From Pseudomonas sp. KNUC1026 (lineage in GTDB: Bacteria > Pseudomonadota > Gammaproteobacteria > Pseudomonadales > Pseudomonadaceae): a stretch of DNA of 64,000 nucleotides. This document shows, piece by piece, positions 29,464 through 40,659 of this stretch. Numbering within the stretch: position 1 is the stretch's first letter; each line of letters starts with the position of its first letter. The notes below the pieces were generated by a model. The model worked only from the letters and a program-made list of their open reading frames with translations. It was not told where the DNA came from and ran no database searches. Both the position numbers and the translations under genes were made by a program. The stretch covers positions 372,001 through 436,000 of the forward strand of contig NZ_CP087138.1 of assembly GCF_021650705.1 (NCBI RefSeq), in the 5' to 3' direction.

Positions 29464-29895
29464 ATGGCTGTTCAACGCACTTTCTCCATCATCAAGCCTG
29501 ACGCTGTCGCCAAGAACGTGGTCGGCAAGATCGTTTCCCGCTTCGAAGAAGCCGGCCTGCGCGTCGTTGCCTCGCGCATGGTACAGCTGTCCGAGCGCGA
29601 AGCCGGCGGTTTCTACGCAGAGCACAAAGAGCGCGGCTTCTTCGGCGACCTGGTCAAGTTCATGACCTCCGGCCCGGTCATCGTTCAGGTTCTGGAAGGT
29701 GAAAACGCCATCCTGAAAAACCGTGAGCTGATGGGCGCCACCAACCCGGCCAACGCCGAGCCAGGCACCATTCGCAAGGACTTCGCCGAGTCCATCGACG
29801 AGAACGCCGTCCACGGTTCGGATTCCGAAGCTTCGGCCGCTCGCGAAATCGCTTACTTCTTCTCCGAAACCGAAGTGTGCGCTCGCATCCGCTGA
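29464..29895 (+). CDS. ndk: Nucleoside diphosphate kinase
   Basis: The 143-aa enzyme has the family start [19 protein letters not shown], the [16 protein letters not shown] strand, and the active-site NAVHGSDS with the phosphate-carrying His. Ndk moves gamma-phosphates from ATP to other nucleoside diphosphates. An ATG with TCGGAG upstream (29454-29457) gives the start. rlmN follows after 28 bases, the typical Pseudomonas order. Confidence 0.98.
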   Translation: MAVQRTFSIIKPDAVAKNVVGKIVSRFEEAGLRVVASRMVQLSEREAGGFYAEHKERGFFGDLVKFMTSGPVIVQVLEGENAILKNRELMGATNPANAEPGTIRKDFAESIDENAVHGSDSEASAAREIAYFFSETEVCARIR

Positions 29896-29923
29896 TCGCG
29901 GCTGCAGCCAAGGTGTTGTGACC

Positions 29924-31074
29924 ATGACCGCTACGACCGGTAAAACCAACCTGCTGGGCCTGACCCAGCCGGAAATGGAAAAATTCTTCGATTCGCTCGG
30001 GGAAAAACGCTTCCGCGCCGGTCAGGCGATGAAATGGATTCACCACTTCGGCGTCGACGATTTCGACGCGATGACCAATTTCGGCAAGGCCCTGCGCGAA
30101 CGGCTCAAGGCTACTGCCGAAATTCGTGGCCCGGAGGTGGTCAGTGAAGACATCTCCGCCGACGGCACCCGCAAATGGGTGGTGCGTGTGGCTTCGGGCA
30201 GCGTGCGTCGAACCCGTCTACATCCCCCAGGGCAAGCGCGGCACCTTGTGTGTTTCGTCCCAGGCGGGCTGTGCGCTGGATTGCAGTTTCTGCTCTACCG
30301 GCAAGCAAGGCTTCAACAGCAACCTGACCGCCGCCGAAGTGATCGGCCAGGTCTGGATTGCCAACAAATCCTTCGGTAGCGTCCCGGCCACCATCGACCG
30401 TGCAATTACCAACGTGGTGATGATGGGGATGGGCGAGCCGCTGCTGAACTTCGATAACGTCATCAGTGCCATGCACCTGATGATGGACGACCTGGGCTAT
30501 GGCATCTCCAAACGCCGGGTCACCCTGTCTACCTCGGGCGTCGTGCCGATGATCGATGAGCTGGCCAAGCACATCGACGTGTCGCTGGCGCTCTCCCTGC
30601 ACGCGCCGAACGATGCGCTGCGCAACGAGCTGGTGCCGATCAACCGCAAATACCCGCTCAAGGTGTTGCTCGACTCCTGCATGCGCTATATGAAGGCCCT
30701 GGGCGAGAAGCGCGTGCTGACCGTCGAGTACACGCTGCTCAAGGACGTCGACGACCGCCCCGAGCACGCCGTCGAGATGATCGAGCTTGCTGCGCGATGT
30801 GCCCTGCAAGGTCAACCTGATCCCGTTCAACCCTTTCCCGCATTCGGGCTACGAGCGGCCGAGCAACAATGCCATTCGTCGTTTTCAGGATGCCTTGCAC
30901 CAGGCCGGCTTCAACGTGACCGTGCGCACCACGCGTGGCGAGGACATCGATGCCGCCTGTGGCCAGCTCGTGGGCCAGGTAATGGACAAGACTCGCCGCA
31001 GCGAACGCTATATCGCCGTGCGCCAGCTGGCCGCCGATGGCGAACCGGCACAGGTGGCCACTTCCAGGCAATGA
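29924..31074 (+). CDS. rlmN: Dual-specificity 23S rRNA/tRNA methyltransferase RlmN, two frameshifts
   Basis: RlmN is the radical-SAM enzyme that methylates A2503 of 23S rRNA and A37 of some tRNAs. The ATG at 29924 has AAGGTG upstream. The 4Fe-4S site CALDCSFC is present, with [13 protein letters not shown] before it and MGMGEPLLN and [12 protein letters not shown] after it. Extra bases at 30203 (G) and 30787/30788 (T) split it into three frames; removing them joins [13 protein letters not shown] and [13 protein letters not shown] and gives the usual length (about 382 aa). Confidence 0.94.
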
Positions 31075-31101
31075 TGCCCGCACCCTGAAGAGAGGAACTC
31101 C

Positions 31102-31857
31102 ATGACGTTGCGCGCCGCGCTCCTGCTGTTGCTGGTTGGCCTGTTACCCGGTTGCGTGACCACCGGGAAGGTCAACCCGATGGACACCCAGAAGGGCCGC
31201 AACGAAGCCCGCGACGCTTACGTTCAGCTGGGGCTGGGCTATCTCATGCAAGGTGATACCGAGCGCGCCAAGGTGCCGCTCAAGAGCGCGCTCGATCTCG
31301 ACTCTTCCAGCCAGGACGCTAACGCGGCCCTGGCGCTGGTGTTTCAGGCCGAACGCGAGCCGAAGCTTGCCGAGGAGTATTTCCGCAAATCGCTGAGCAG
31401 CGGCGAGAACGCGCGAATTCGCAATAATTACGGGAGCTTCCTGTTCGAGCAGCAGCGCTACCCGGAAGCTTATGAAATGTTTCAGAAAGCGGCGAGCGAC
31501 CCGTTGTATCCTGAGCGCTCGCGGGTATTCGAGAACCTCGGCATGGCTGCGCAACAGCTGAATCGGCCTGATGAAGCCCAGGGCTGGCTGGAAAAAGCCA
31601 TCGCCATGAACGGGCGCCAGCCACGCGCGCTGCTTGAGTTGGCCGAAATCGCGTATGATCGCAAGCAATTCGTGCCCTCGCGTGACTACTTCCAGCGTTT
31701 CAGCCAGTTGAGCGAGCAAAACGCGCGCAGCCTGTTGCTGGGCATCCGCCTGGCGAAGGTATTCGAAGACAAGAACACGGCCGCCAGTTATGGCCTGCAA
31801 CTGAAAAGACTGTATCCCGGGACGCCGGAATACCAGCAATACCTGTCGGAGCATTGA
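31102..31857 (+). CDS. pilW: Type IV pilus biogenesis lipoprotein PilW/PilF
   Basis: The 251-aa protein has a lipoprotein signal peptide (LLLLLVGLLPGC, lipid Cys18) and six-odd TPR helices (AYVQLGLGYLMQGDTERAK, NNYGSFLFEQQRYPEAYEMF, ALLELAEIAYDRKQFVPS). This outer-membrane pilotin helps PilQ form the secretin. It lies between rlmN and rodZ as in other pseudomonads. Its stop overlaps the rodZ start by one base. Confidence 0.94.
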   Translation: MTLRAALLLLLVGLLPGCVTTGKVNPMDTQKGRNEARDAYVQLGLGYLMQGDTERAKVPLKSALDLDSSSQDANAALALVFQAEREPKLAEEYFRKSLSSGENARIRNNYGSFLFEQQRYPEAYEMFQKAASDPLYPERSRVFENLGMAAQQLNRPDEAQGWLEKAIAMNGRQPRALLELAEIAYDRKQFVPSRDYFQRFSQLSEQNARSLLLGIRLAKVFEDKNTAASYGLQLKRLYPGTPEYQQYLSEH

Positions 31858-32867
31858 TGAAAGTGGCTGACCCAGAAGTTGTCGCAGCGGCTCGCACGAA
31901 CCCCGGGGAAACACTGCGTCTGGCTCGCGAAAGCAGGGGCTGGACCCTCCCTGAGGTCGCGACGCGGCTGAACCTCACCCAGGTGTCGTTGGCGAACCTT
32001 GAGGCGGGCGCATTCGATCGCCTGCCTGGCCACGCATTTGCCCGAGGTTATATCCGCGCTTACGCCAAGCTGATGGGCATGGACCAGGGCCCGCTGGTCG
32101 AAGCCTTCGACCATGCCACCGGCACCAACGGCAAGGGCAGCGAAGTGCACGGCCTGGGCCGCATCGAGGAGCCGGTGCGCCTGTCGCACAACCTTTTGCG
32201 CATTGTCAGCCTCGTGCTGCTGGTGGCGCTGGTGGGCGGCGGTTTCGTCTGGTGGCAGGATCAGTACGGTAGCCACCGCGAAGCCTCCAACGTGCCAATG
32301 GAGCATGTCGAGGTAGAAAGCGCTGACGGCACCACCCAGATCCATACGATCGACGAGCCCGAGGCTCCGGCCGGGAATGCCACTCAGAGCGGCGTGATAC
32401 AGCCGCCGGTGCCCGGCCAGGTCGAACAGCCTGCACCTTCTGCTCCATCACAGCCTGCGCCTGAGGCCGCCGCGCCAGCGCAGCAGCCCGCGCCGGCTCA
32501 GAATCACGGGCAACCTTCGGTTTCTGCCCCGGCCAACCCAGCTGCTACCGCACCGGCAGGCAGCACTTCGGGTGCGGCCTCGCAGGTACCCGCGCCCATT
32601 ACCCAAGCCGCACCGCCTGCAGCAGGCGAGGGCCAGGTACGCATCGCTTTCGTTGCCGATTGCTGGTACCAGATCACCGATGGCAACGGCAAGGTCGTGC
32701 TCAACGGCCTCAAGCACAAAGGCGACAGCGTCGACTACAACGGCAAGCCACCCTTCCAGATACGCCTGGGCTTTGCCCGAGGCGCCGAAGTGAGCTACAA
32801 CGGCCAGCCTGTCGACCTGAAGCCTTTTACCAGCGGCGAAACCGCACGCGTCAAACTGGGGCAATAA
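31857..32867 (+). CDS. rodZ: Cytoskeletal protein RodZ
   Basis: The 336-aa protein has an N-terminal helix-turn-helix ([47 protein letters not shown]), one membrane helix ([21 protein letters not shown], about 104-124), a Pro/Ala-rich periplasmic linker (about 165-255) and a C-terminal DUF4115 domain ([17 protein letters not shown]). RodZ links MreB to the membrane and sets rod shape. ispG starts two bases after the stop. Confidence 0.94.
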   Translation: MKVADPEVVAAARTNPGETLRLARESRGWTLPEVATRLNLTQVSLANLEAGAFDRLPGHAFARGYIRAYAKLMGMDQGPLVEAFDHATGTNGKGSEVHGLGRIEEPVRLSHNLLRIVSLVLLVALVGGGFVWWQDQYGSHREASNVPMEHVEVESADGTTQIHTIDEPEAPAGNATQSGVIQPPVPGQVEQPAPSAPSQPAPEAAAPAQQPAPAQNHGQPSVSAPANPAATAPAGSTSGAASQVPAPITQAAPPAAGEGQVRIAFVADCWYQITDGNGKVVLNGLKHKGDSVDYNGKPPFQIRLGFARGAEVSYNGQPVDLKPFTSGETARVKLGQ

Positions 32868-32868
32868 C

Positions 32869-33979
32869 ATGCACGGTGAAAATCCGATCAAACGCCGGCC
32901 TTCCCGCAAGATCTGGGTAGGCTCGGTGCCGGTTGGCGGCGACGCGCCCATCGCGGTGCAGAGCATGACCAACACCAACACCCTCGATGTGGCCGCGACC
33001 GTGGGCGCAGATCACCCGCCTGGAAGACGCGGGTGTCGACATCGTCCGGGTATCGGTCCCCGACATGGACGCCGCCGAAGCGTTCGGCAAGATCAAGCAG
33101 CTGGTCAACGTGCCACTGGTCGCCGATATCCATTTCGACTACCGCATCGCATTGCGCGTGGCTGAGCTTGGCGTTGACTGCCTGCGGATCAACCCCGGCA
33201 ATATCGGCCGCGAGGACCGCGTGCAGGCGGTGGTGTCGGCTGCGCGCGACCGTGGCAGTTCCGATCCGGATCGGCGTGAACGCAGGCTCCCTCGAAAAGG
33301 ACCTGCAGAAGAAGTACGGCGAGCCGACGCCTGCCGCGCTGCTCGAGTCGGCCATGCGCCACGTCGAGCACCTCGACCGCCTCGATTTCCAGGACTACAA
33401 GGTCAGCGTCAAGGCCTCCGACGTGTTCATGGCCGTGGAAGCCTATCGCTTGCTCGCAAGGCAGATCAGCCAACCGCTGCACCTGGGCATCACCGAGGCC
33501 GGGGGCTGCGTTCCGGTACGGTCAAGTCGGCCGTGGGCCTTGGCATGCTGCTGGCCGAGGGCATCGGCGACACCATCCGCATTTCGCTGGCGGCCGACCC
33601 GGTCGAAGAAGTGAAAGTCGGCTACGACATCCTCAAATCGCTGCACCTGCGCTCACGCGGCATCAATTTCATCGCCTGCCCCAGCTGCTCACGGCAGAAC
33701 TTCGACGTGGTCAAGACCATGAACGAGCTCGAAGGGCGCCTTGAAGACCTGCTGGTGCCGTTGGATGTGGCCGTGATCGGCTGCGTGGTGAATGGCCCGG
33801 GTGAAGCCGAGGAAGCCCACGTCGGGCTTACCGGCGGCACGCCGAACCTTGTGTACATCGATGGCAAGCCGGCGCAGAAGCTCAACAACGACAACCTGGT
33901 GGATGAGCTGGAGCAGCTGATCCGCCGAAAGGCCGCCGAAAAGGCCGAGGCCGACGCGGCAGTGATTGCCCGCGGCTGA
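32869..33979 (+). CDS. ispG: 4-hydroxy-3-methylbut-2-enyl-diphosphate synthase IspG, three frameshifts
   Basis: IspG is the [4Fe-4S] enzyme converting MEcPP to HMBPP in the MEP pathway. The pieces match in order: [70 protein letters not shown] and [13 protein letters not shown], which contain the cluster cysteines. Breaks are at 33003-33005 (extra G), 33257 (extra A) and 33501-33505 (one G short). The corrected protein is about 369 aa, the normal length. Because the gene is essential, three independent breaks argue strongly for sequence error. Confidence 0.94.
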
Positions 33980-34000
33980 ATACCCGTTTAAGGATTATTT

Positions 34001-35292
34001 GTGAGCAAGCCCTTGCAAGCCATTCGTGGCATGAACGACATCCTGCCGGAGCACACGCCCCTGTGGCGTTATTTTCGAAGGCACCGTGGCCGGCCTGCTG
34101 GACGGCTACGGCTACGCCCAGATTCGCATGCCCATCGTCGAATTCACCGAGCTGTTCAAGCGCTCGATCGGTGAAGTCACCGATATCGTCGAAAAAGAGA
34201 TGTACACCTTCGCCGACCGCAACGGCGATTCGCTGACCTTGCGCCCTGAAGGCACCGCAGCCTGCGTGCGCGCCGTGCTCGAGCATGGCGTCACCGGCGG
34301 CGGGCAGCCGCAGAAGCTGTGGTACATCAGGCCCGATGTTCCGCCACGAGCGCCCGCAAAAGGGCCGCTATCGGCAGTTCCACCAGATCGGCGTGGAAGT
34401 GTTCAACCTTGCAGGCCCGGATATCGACGCCGAACTGATCGCCCTCACCTGGCGCTTGTGGGGTGCGCTGGGCATTCGCGATGCGGTCAAGCTCGAACTC
34501 AACAGCCTGGGCACCGCTGAGGCGCGCGCGCGTTACCGTGATGCACTGGGTGGCCTATCTGGGCGAGCGCCACGAGCAACTCGACGAAGACAGCCAGCGT
34601 CGCCTGAAGAGCAACCCGCTGCGGATCCTCGACAGCAAGAACGCCGATACCCAGGCACTGCTGGTGGACGCGCCGAAGCTCGCCGATTACCTCGACGAAG
34701 AGTCGCGCGTGCACTTCGAGGGCCTGAAGACCCGCCTGGATGCTGCCGGCATTCCCTACGTCATCAATACCAAACTGGTGCGTGGGCTCGACTACTACAG
34801 CAAGACCGTATTCGAGTGGGTTACCGACCAGCTTGGCGCTCAAGGCACTGTTTGCGCCGGTGGCCGTTACGATGGCCTGGTCGAACAGATGGGCGGCAAG
34901 GCTACCGCAGGTGTGGGCTTCGCCATGGGTATCGAGCGGTTGATCCTGCTGCTCGAAACCCTCGGCAAGGTGCCCGAATCCATAGCTCGCACCGTCGACC
35001 TTTACCTGTGCGCCTTTGGCGAGCCGGCCGAAGTGGCCGCACTCAAGCTGACCGAGCAGGTCCGCGACCAGTCGCCGGAGTTGCGCCTGCAGGTGAACGC
35101 CGGCGGCGGCAGTTTCAAGAGCCAGTTCAAGAAGGCCGACAAGAGCGGCGCGCTGTACGCGCTGATTCTGGGGACGACGAGCTGGCCCGCGAAGTGGTAG
35201 GGTTCAAGCCCCTGCGAGGGCAGGGCGAACAACAGAATATCGCCTGGGATGACCTGGCACGTTTCCTGGGCAGCGTCGACCTCAAGGGTTGA
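34001..35292 (+). CDS. hisS: Histidyl-tRNA synthetase, four frameshifts
   Basis: The start is the GTG at 34001 ([18 protein letters not shown]), with AGGA upstream. The class II synthetase motifs are present: [18 protein letters not shown] (motif 2 area), [13 protein letters not shown] and [14 protein letters not shown] (HisA/HisB boxes), then [11 protein letters not shown] (motif 3). Frame breaks fall at 34072-34075 (extra T), 34329 (extra A), 34548-34550 (extra G) and 35170-35173 (one G short). Repaired, it is 429 aa, the usual Pseudomonas length. It is the only gene for charging tRNA-His in a normal genome, so the damage is unlikely to be biological. Confidence 0.94.
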
Positions 35293-35328
35293 GCCGCTGG
35301 CGCCAAATTCGAAGATAGGAGTATTGGG

Positions 35329-35970
35329 GTGTCGGGTACCGAAGATGAAGAGCTGGCCCATTTCAAGGACTGGTGGCAGCGCAACGGCAAGCCGCTGGTA
35401 ACGGGCGGGCTGCTGGCGTTGATCGCCGTGTTCGGCTGGCAGTGGTGGCAAAAGCATCAGGCCAATCAGGCCCAGGGTGCATCGATCCTCTACCAGCAAT
35501 TGGTCGAAGCTTCGCTGGCCCCGGGTGGCAAGCCTGATCTGCCCAAGGTGAACTACCTGGCAGGTGAGCTCGACAAGAATTTCGCCGGCACTGCCTATGA
35601 CCAGTACGGCAAGCTGTTCGTGGCCAAGGTGTCGGTGGACGCCGGCAAGCTCGACGACGCGGCCGTTCAGCTCAAGGCGGTAGTCGACAAACCCGCCAAC
35701 GCTACTTTGGGCGAAGTCGCTCGCCAGCGCCTGGCGCAGGTGCTGGCGGCGCAGAACAAGGCAGACGACGCGCTCAAGCTGCTCGACGGTGAAGCCGACA
35801 AGGCCTTCGCTGCCAGCCGTGAAGAGCTCAAAGGTGACCTGCTGGTGCGCCTGGGCCGCCAGGCCGATGCCTATGCGGCCTACAAGAAAGCCAAGGCTGC
35901 TCTGCCGGAAGACGCGGCGGTGGGTGGCCTGCAGACCAAGCTCGACGATTTGGCCAAAGGGGATGCCTGA
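35329..35970 (+). CDS. YfgM-like Sec-associated TPR protein
   Basis: The 213-aa protein starts at a GTG at 35329. It has an acidic N terminus, a single membrane helix (LVTGGLLALIAVFGWQWW, about 23-40) and a periplasmic TPR part (AYDQYGKLFVAKVSVDAGKLDDAAVQL, LLVRLGRQADAYAAYKKAK). It matches the YfgM family, an ancillary SecYEG/PpiD partner helping folding of exported proteins. It sits between hisS and bamB, the order seen in many gamma-proteobacteria. Confidence 0.9.
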   Translation: MSGTEDEELAHFKDWWQRNGKPLVTGGLLALIAVFGWQWWQKHQANQAQGASILYQQLVEASLAPGGKPDLPKVNYLAGELDKNFAGTAYDQYGKLFVAKVSVDAGKLDDAAVQLKAVVDKPANATLGEVARQRLAQVLAAQNKADDALKLLDGEADKAFAASREELKGDLLVRLGRQADAYAAYKKAKAALPEDAAVGGLQTKLDDLAKGDA

Positions 35971-35971
35971 C

Positions 35972-37114
35972 GTGATCGGATGGAAACATGTAGCGCTGTT
36001 GGCACTGGCCCTGGCTGTCGTGGGCTGCAGCAGCAACAGCAAGAAAGAACTGCCCCCGGCCGAACTTCACGATTTCAAGGAAGAGGTCAGCCTCAAGAAG
36101 GTCTGGAGCCGCAGCATCGGTGATGGCCAGGGCAAGACCTACAACATGCTGGTGCCGGCGATCGAGAACAACACCATCTACGCTGCCGACGTAACTGGCG
36201 TGGTAATGGCCATCGACCGCATGAACGGTAATGTCGAGTGGAAGAAGGACTTCGACCGCCCGATCTCCGGTGCCATCGGCGCAGGCTACGGCCTGCTGAC
36301 CTTCGGTACCCTGCGTGGTGATGTGGTGGCGCTGGATTCGGCCACCGGCGAGAAGAAGTGGATCGCCAACGTCAAAGCCGAGGTACTGGCGCCGCCGGCC
36401 AACAACGGTGATGTAGTGGTGGTGCAGACCCAGGACGACCGTGTCGTCGGGCTCGATGCCAGCACCGGCGAACAGCGCTGGGTGTATGACAGCACGCCGG
36501 CCGTGTTGACCCTGCGTGGCACTGGCGCTCCGCTGGTGACCAATCGCCTGGCCATTGCCGGCCTGTCCTCGGGCAAGGTCGTCGCGCTGGACATCAGCAC
36601 CGGTACCCCGATCTGGGAAACCCGTGTGGCGATCCCGCAAGGCCGTTCGGAGCTTGACCGCGTAGTGGATATCGATGGCGGCCTGCTGCTGTCGGGCGGC
36701 GTGCTTTATGTTGCCAGCTACCAGGGCAAGATGGCCGGGCTGGACGTGGACAGCGGCCGTACCCTCTGGGAACGTGATGCTTCAAGCTATGCAGGCGTCG
36801 CCCAGGGTTTCGGCAGTGTCTACATCGCTGAAGCCAGCGGCACCGTCGAGGGTGTGGATGAGCGTTCGACCACCGGCCTGTGGAGCAACGACCAACTGGC
36901 CCGCCGCCAACTGAGCGCGCCTGAGGTGTACTCCAGCTACATCGCCGTGGGTGATTTCGAGGGCTACCTGCACCTGCTCAGCCAGGTCGACGGCCGTTTC
37001 GTAGGTCGCACTCGTGTCGACAGCGATGGCCTGCGGGCCCGCCCGCTGGTCGACGGCGACATGATCTACGTCTACGGCAACAGCGGCAAACTCGAGGCGC
37101 TGACCGCCAAGTGA
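35972..37114 (+). CDS. bamB: Outer-membrane assembly lipoprotein BamB
   Basis: The start is the GTG at 35972, with AGGGG 9 bases upstream; an ATG at 35963 is too close to that site. A lipoprotein signal ([11 protein letters not shown], lipid Cys19) leads to an eight-bladed beta-propeller with repeating blades such as [38 protein letters not shown] and [18 protein letters not shown]. BamB helps BamA fold outer-membrane beta-barrels. The length is about 380 aa, as expected. Confidence 0.94.
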   Translation: MIGWKHVALLALALAVVGCSSNSKKELPPAELHDFKEEVSLKKVWSRSIGDGQGKTYNMLVPAIENNTIYAADVTGVVMAIDRMNGNVEWKKDFDRPISGAIGAGYGLLTFGTLRGDVVALDSATGEKKWIANVKAEVLAPPANNGDVVVVQTQDDRVVGLDASTGEQRWVYDSTPAVLTLRGTGAPLVTNRLAIAGLSSGKVVALDISTGTPIWETRVAIPQGRSELDRVVDIDGGLLLSGGVLYVASYQGKMAGLDVDSGRTLWERDASSYAGVAQGFGSVYIAEASGTVEGVDERSTTGLWSNDQLARRQLSAPEVYSSYIAVGDFEGYLHLLSQVDGRFVGRTRVDSDGLRARPLVDGDMIYVYGNSGKLEALTAK

Positions 37115-37160
37115 CCGCTTGACTATGCTTGGGCAATACGTTGCCCAGCTGCTGCAACAC

Positions 37161-37191
37161 GGCCGCTGCCTTGCAGCGGCCTTTGCATTTT
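37161..37191 (+). terminator. Candidate rho-independent terminator after bamB
   Basis: GGCCGCTG pairs with CAGCGGCC over the 5-base loop CCTTG and is followed by TTTGCATTTTC. The T tract is imperfect, and der starts 25 bases on, so it may only attenuate. Confidence 0.5.
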
Positions 37192-37215
37192 CAGAAATTC
37201 GAAGTGGAGAGCCGC

Positions 37216-38672
37216 ATGGTTCCCGTAATCGCCCTGGTGGGCCGCCCGAACGTGGGCAAGTCCACGATGTTCAACCGCCTGACCAAGAGCCGCGACGCCA
37301 TCGTCGGCGATCTCTCGGGCCTGACCCGCGATCGCCAGTACGGCGAGGCGCAGTGGCAGGGGCGCTCTATATCGTCATCGACACCGGCGGGATTTCCGGT
37401 GACGAAGAAGGCATGGACGAGAAAATGGCCGAGCAGTCGCTGCTGGCCATCGAAGAAGCCGATGTGGTGCTGTTCCTGGTCGATGCCCGCGCAGGCTTCA
37501 CTGCTGCCGACCAGATGATCGCCGAGCACCTGCGCAAGCGGAACAAGCGCTCGCTGCTGGTGGCCAACAAGATCGACAACTTCGACCCGGACGCGGCCCG
37601 TGCCGAGTTCTCCCCGATGGGCATGGGCGATGCGATCCCGGTGGCCGCTGCTCATGGCCGTGGCATCAACAACCTGCTCGAAGCGGCGCTCGGTGAATAC
37701 CCGCGCGACCCGGAAGAGCCCGTGATCGAAATCGCCGAGGGCGAGGACGCTGCGCGCATTCCGGGGCCAAGCGAGAAGGATGGCATCAAGATCGCGATCA
37801 TTGGCCGGCCCAACGTGGGCAAGTCGACGCTGGTCAACCGCATGCTCGGCGAAGAGCGCGTGATCGCCTATGACGAGCCGGGCACCACCCGCGACAGCAT
37901 CTACATCCCGTTCGAGCGCGACGGTGACAAGTACACCTTCATCGACACTGCCGGGGTACGCAAGCGCGGCAAGATCCACGAGGAAGTCGAGAAGTTCTCG
38001 GTGGTCAAGACGCTGCAGGCCATCAAGGATGCCAACGTCGTGATCTTCGTGATGGACGCCCGTGAAGGTGTGGTCGACCACGACCTGAACCTGCTGGGCT
38101 TCGCACTGGAAGCGGGCCGGGCGATCGTCATCGCGCTGAACAAGTGGGACGGCATGGCCCCGGGCGAGCGCGACTACGTCAAGACCGAGCTGGAGCGCCG
38201 GCTGTTCTTCGTCGATTTCGCCGACATCCACTTCATCTCGGCATTGCACGGTACTGGCGTGGGCCACCTCTATGGCTCGGTGCAGGCCTCGTTCAGGTCG
38301 GCGGTCACTCGCTGGCCAACCAGCCGCCTGACCCAGATCCTCGAAGACGCTATCAGCGACCACGCCCCGCCCTTGGTCAACGGCCGCCGCATCAAGCTGC
38401 GCTATGCCCACCTCGGTGGTGCCAACCCGCCGCTGATCGTGATCCACGGCAACCAGACCGAGAAGGTGCCCAACTCCTACGTACGTTACCTGGAGAACAC
38501 CTACCGGCGCGTGCTCAAGCTGGTCGGTACGCCGATCCGCATCGAGTTCAAGGGCGGTGACAACCCCTTCGAGGGCAAGAAGAACACGCTCACCGACCGC
38601 CAGGTCAACAAGAAGCGCCGCTTGATGTCGCACCACAAGAAAGCCGAGAAAAAGCGCAGGGACAAACGCTGA
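37216..38672 (+). CDS. der: Ribosome-assembly GTPase Der (EngA), one frameshift
   Basis: Der is the tandem GTPase needed for 50S assembly. Two G domains are visible, each with GRPNVGKST (residues 9-17 and about 185-193), DTGG/DTAG, NKID/NKWD and TRD switch motifs, then a KH-like C-terminal domain ([19 protein letters not shown]) and a basic tail ([11 protein letters not shown]). A base is missing after 37367, splitting the first domain; inserting one restores [14 protein letters not shown]. It begins at the ATG at 37216, and the repaired length is about 486 aa. Confidence 0.94.
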
Positions 38673-38726
38673 GGGCCGGGTTAAGCTCGGAAGCCTTTGT
38701 CAGCAAAGGTTTTCGGGCACCAGACC

Positions 38727-39874
38727 ATGATCGACAGCAAGTTGCCCAACCTGGGCACTACCATTTTCACCACCATGTCGCAGCTCGCCGCCGAAACGGG
38801 GGCGATCAACCTCTCTCAAGGCTTTCCTGATTTCGATGGCCCGCAAGCATTGCGTGAGGCGGTCACTCGCCATATCGCAGCGGGCCACAACCAGTACCCG
38901 CCCATGACAGGCTTGCCCGCGTTGCGCGAGCAGGTCGCCTTGAAGATTCAGCGCTTCTATGGCGTCCAAGTGAACGCCGAGCACGAAGTCACCATTACGC
39001 CGGGGGCAACCCAGGCGATCTTCTGCGCAATTCAGGCATTGGTGCGCGCGGGTGACGAAGTCATCGTGTTCAACCCCACCTACGACAGCTACGAGCCCTC
39101 GGTGCAATTGGCCGGTGGCCGTTGCGTGCATGTGCCACTGGTTGCGCCAGCGTTCGGCATCGATTGGCAGCGGCTGGCCGATGCCATCGGCCCGCGCACC
39201 CGGCTCATCATGCTCAACAGCCCGCACAACCCCAGCGGCGCGCTGCTGAGCATGGCCGATTTGAACCGGTTGGCTGAGCTGATCGCAGGCCGCGACATCT
39301 ATGTAATCAGCGATGAAGTCTACGAGCATCTGGTCTATGACGGCGTGGCCCACGCCAGTGTGCTGGCCTGCCCGGCGCTTTACGAGCGTGCCTTCGTGGT
39401 CAGCTCGTTCGGCAAGACCTACCACGTGACCGGCTGGAAAACCGGCTATGTGATCGCCCCGCCTACGCTGACTCGCGAGTTGCGCAAGGTGCATCAGTTC
39501 GTCAGCTTCTGCGCGGTTACACCGCTGCAATGGGCCTTGGCCGACTTCATGGCAGCTCATCCCGAGCACCTCGATGAGCTGCCCGCGTTCTACCAGGCCA
39601 AGCGCGACCTGTTCTGTGGTCTGTTGGGCGAGTCCAGGTTCGGCTTCACGCCAACGCCTGGGACTTACTTCCAGCTGGTGGACTATGCTCAGGTTCGCCC
39701 GGACCTGAACGATGTCGAGATGTCTCTATGGCTCACCCGTGAACACGGTGTGGCCTGCATCCCGGTCTCCGTGTTCTGCCAGCAGCCCGACCCACCTGGC
39801 GCATGGTGCGCCTGTGTTTTGCCAAACGTGAGGAGACGCTGCGCGATGCGGCGGCACGACTATGCGCAATCTGA
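38727..39874 (+). CDS. PLP-dependent aminotransferase (YbdL/methionine aminotransferase type), one frameshift
   Basis: The 382-aa class I aminotransferase has NLSQGFPDFDGPQALREAV, ITPGATQAIFCAIQALV, NSPHNPSGALL, DEVYEHLVYDG and the PLP-lysine region SSFGKTYHVTGWKTGY. It is closest to methionine aminotransferase YbdL, which returns KMTB to methionine. One C is missing in 39791-39795. Restoring it gives the conserved end WRMVRLCFAKREETLRDAA and a stop at 39874, which overlaps the omega-amidase gene by 13 bases. Context supports a glutamine-transaminase/omega-amidase pair; substrate choice is inference. Confidence 0.9.
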
Positions 39875-40659
39875 AGGAACAGCCAGACCTCAAGCTGGCG
39901 ATGGTGCAAACCACCCTGGCCTGGCATGACCGCGCCGCCAACCTGGTGCAGTTCGATTCCCTGCTGGAAGCGGCCAGGGGCGCGGACCTGATCGTACTGC
40001 CGGAGATGTTCACCACTGGCTTTTCCATGGATTCTGCCGGCCTCTGTGAAGCAGAGGAGGGGCCCACCACCGATTGGCTGCGGCGCAAGGCTGCTGGCCT
40101 GAATGCGGTCGTTACCGGTAGCGTGATCATCCAGGCTGCAGACGGCAGCCACCGCAATCGCCTGCTGTGGGCTGAACCAGGCGGCCAGGTACTTCACTAC
40201 GACAAGCGCCACCTGTTCCGCATGGCCGGCGAGCACAAGCACTACACCGCAGGCGACACACGTGTTCAGTTCGAGCTCAAGGGATGGCGAATCCGCCCGC
40301 TGATCTGCTACGACCTGCGCTTCCCGGTGTGGAGCCGCGATGGCGAAAACACCGACCTGCTGCTCTACACCGCGAACTGGCCTGGCGCGCGTCGCCATCA
40401 TTGGAATCGCCTGTTGCCGGCGCGGGCAATCGAGAATTTGTGTTACGTGGCCGCAGTGAACCGCGTAGGCACCGACGGCAAGGGCTATGCCTACACCGGC
40501 GACAGCCAGGCACTGGATTTTCAGGGTGAGACACTGGTCTGCGCTGGGGATGCAGATGGGGTGTTCAACGTGACGCTCAGTGCGCAGGCGCTGGCAGCGT
40601 ACCGGGAGAAATTCCCGGCCTATCTGGATGCCGATGGGTTCGAATTGGCTGCCTTATAG
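39862..40659 (+). CDS. Nitrilase-family omega-amidase (YafV/Nit2-like)
   Basis: The 265-aa C-N hydrolase has the nitrilase catalytic triad: Glu in LIVLPEMFTTGFS, Lys in YDKRHLFRMAGEH and Cys in IRPLICYDLRFP. YafV-type omega-amidases hydrolyse alpha-ketoglutaramate, which removes the product of glutamine transamination and drives the partner aminotransferase forward. It overlaps the preceding aminotransferase gene by 13 bases, a strong sign that the two are used together in methionine salvage or glutaminase II-type metabolism. Confidence 0.9.
   Translation: MRNLKEQPDLKLAMVQTTLAWHDRAANLVQFDSLLEAARGADLIVLPEMFTTGFSMDSAGLCEAEEGPTTDWLRRKAAGLNAVVTGSVIIQAADGSHRNRLLWAEPGGQVLHYDKRHLFRMAGEHKHYTAGDTRVQFELKGWRIRPLICYDLRFPVWSRDGENTDLLLYTANWPGARRHHWNRLLPARAIENLCYVAAVNRVGTDGKGYAYTGDSQALDFQGETLVCAGDADGVFNVTLSAQALAAYREKFPAYLDADGFELAAL

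Noticed and set aside
24352..38672. Treating iscS, hscB, fdx, rlmN, ispG, hisS and der as pseudogenes
   Set aside because: All are core or essential, each is restored by single-base changes, and several carry multiple independent breaks. Sequence error explains this better than decay.
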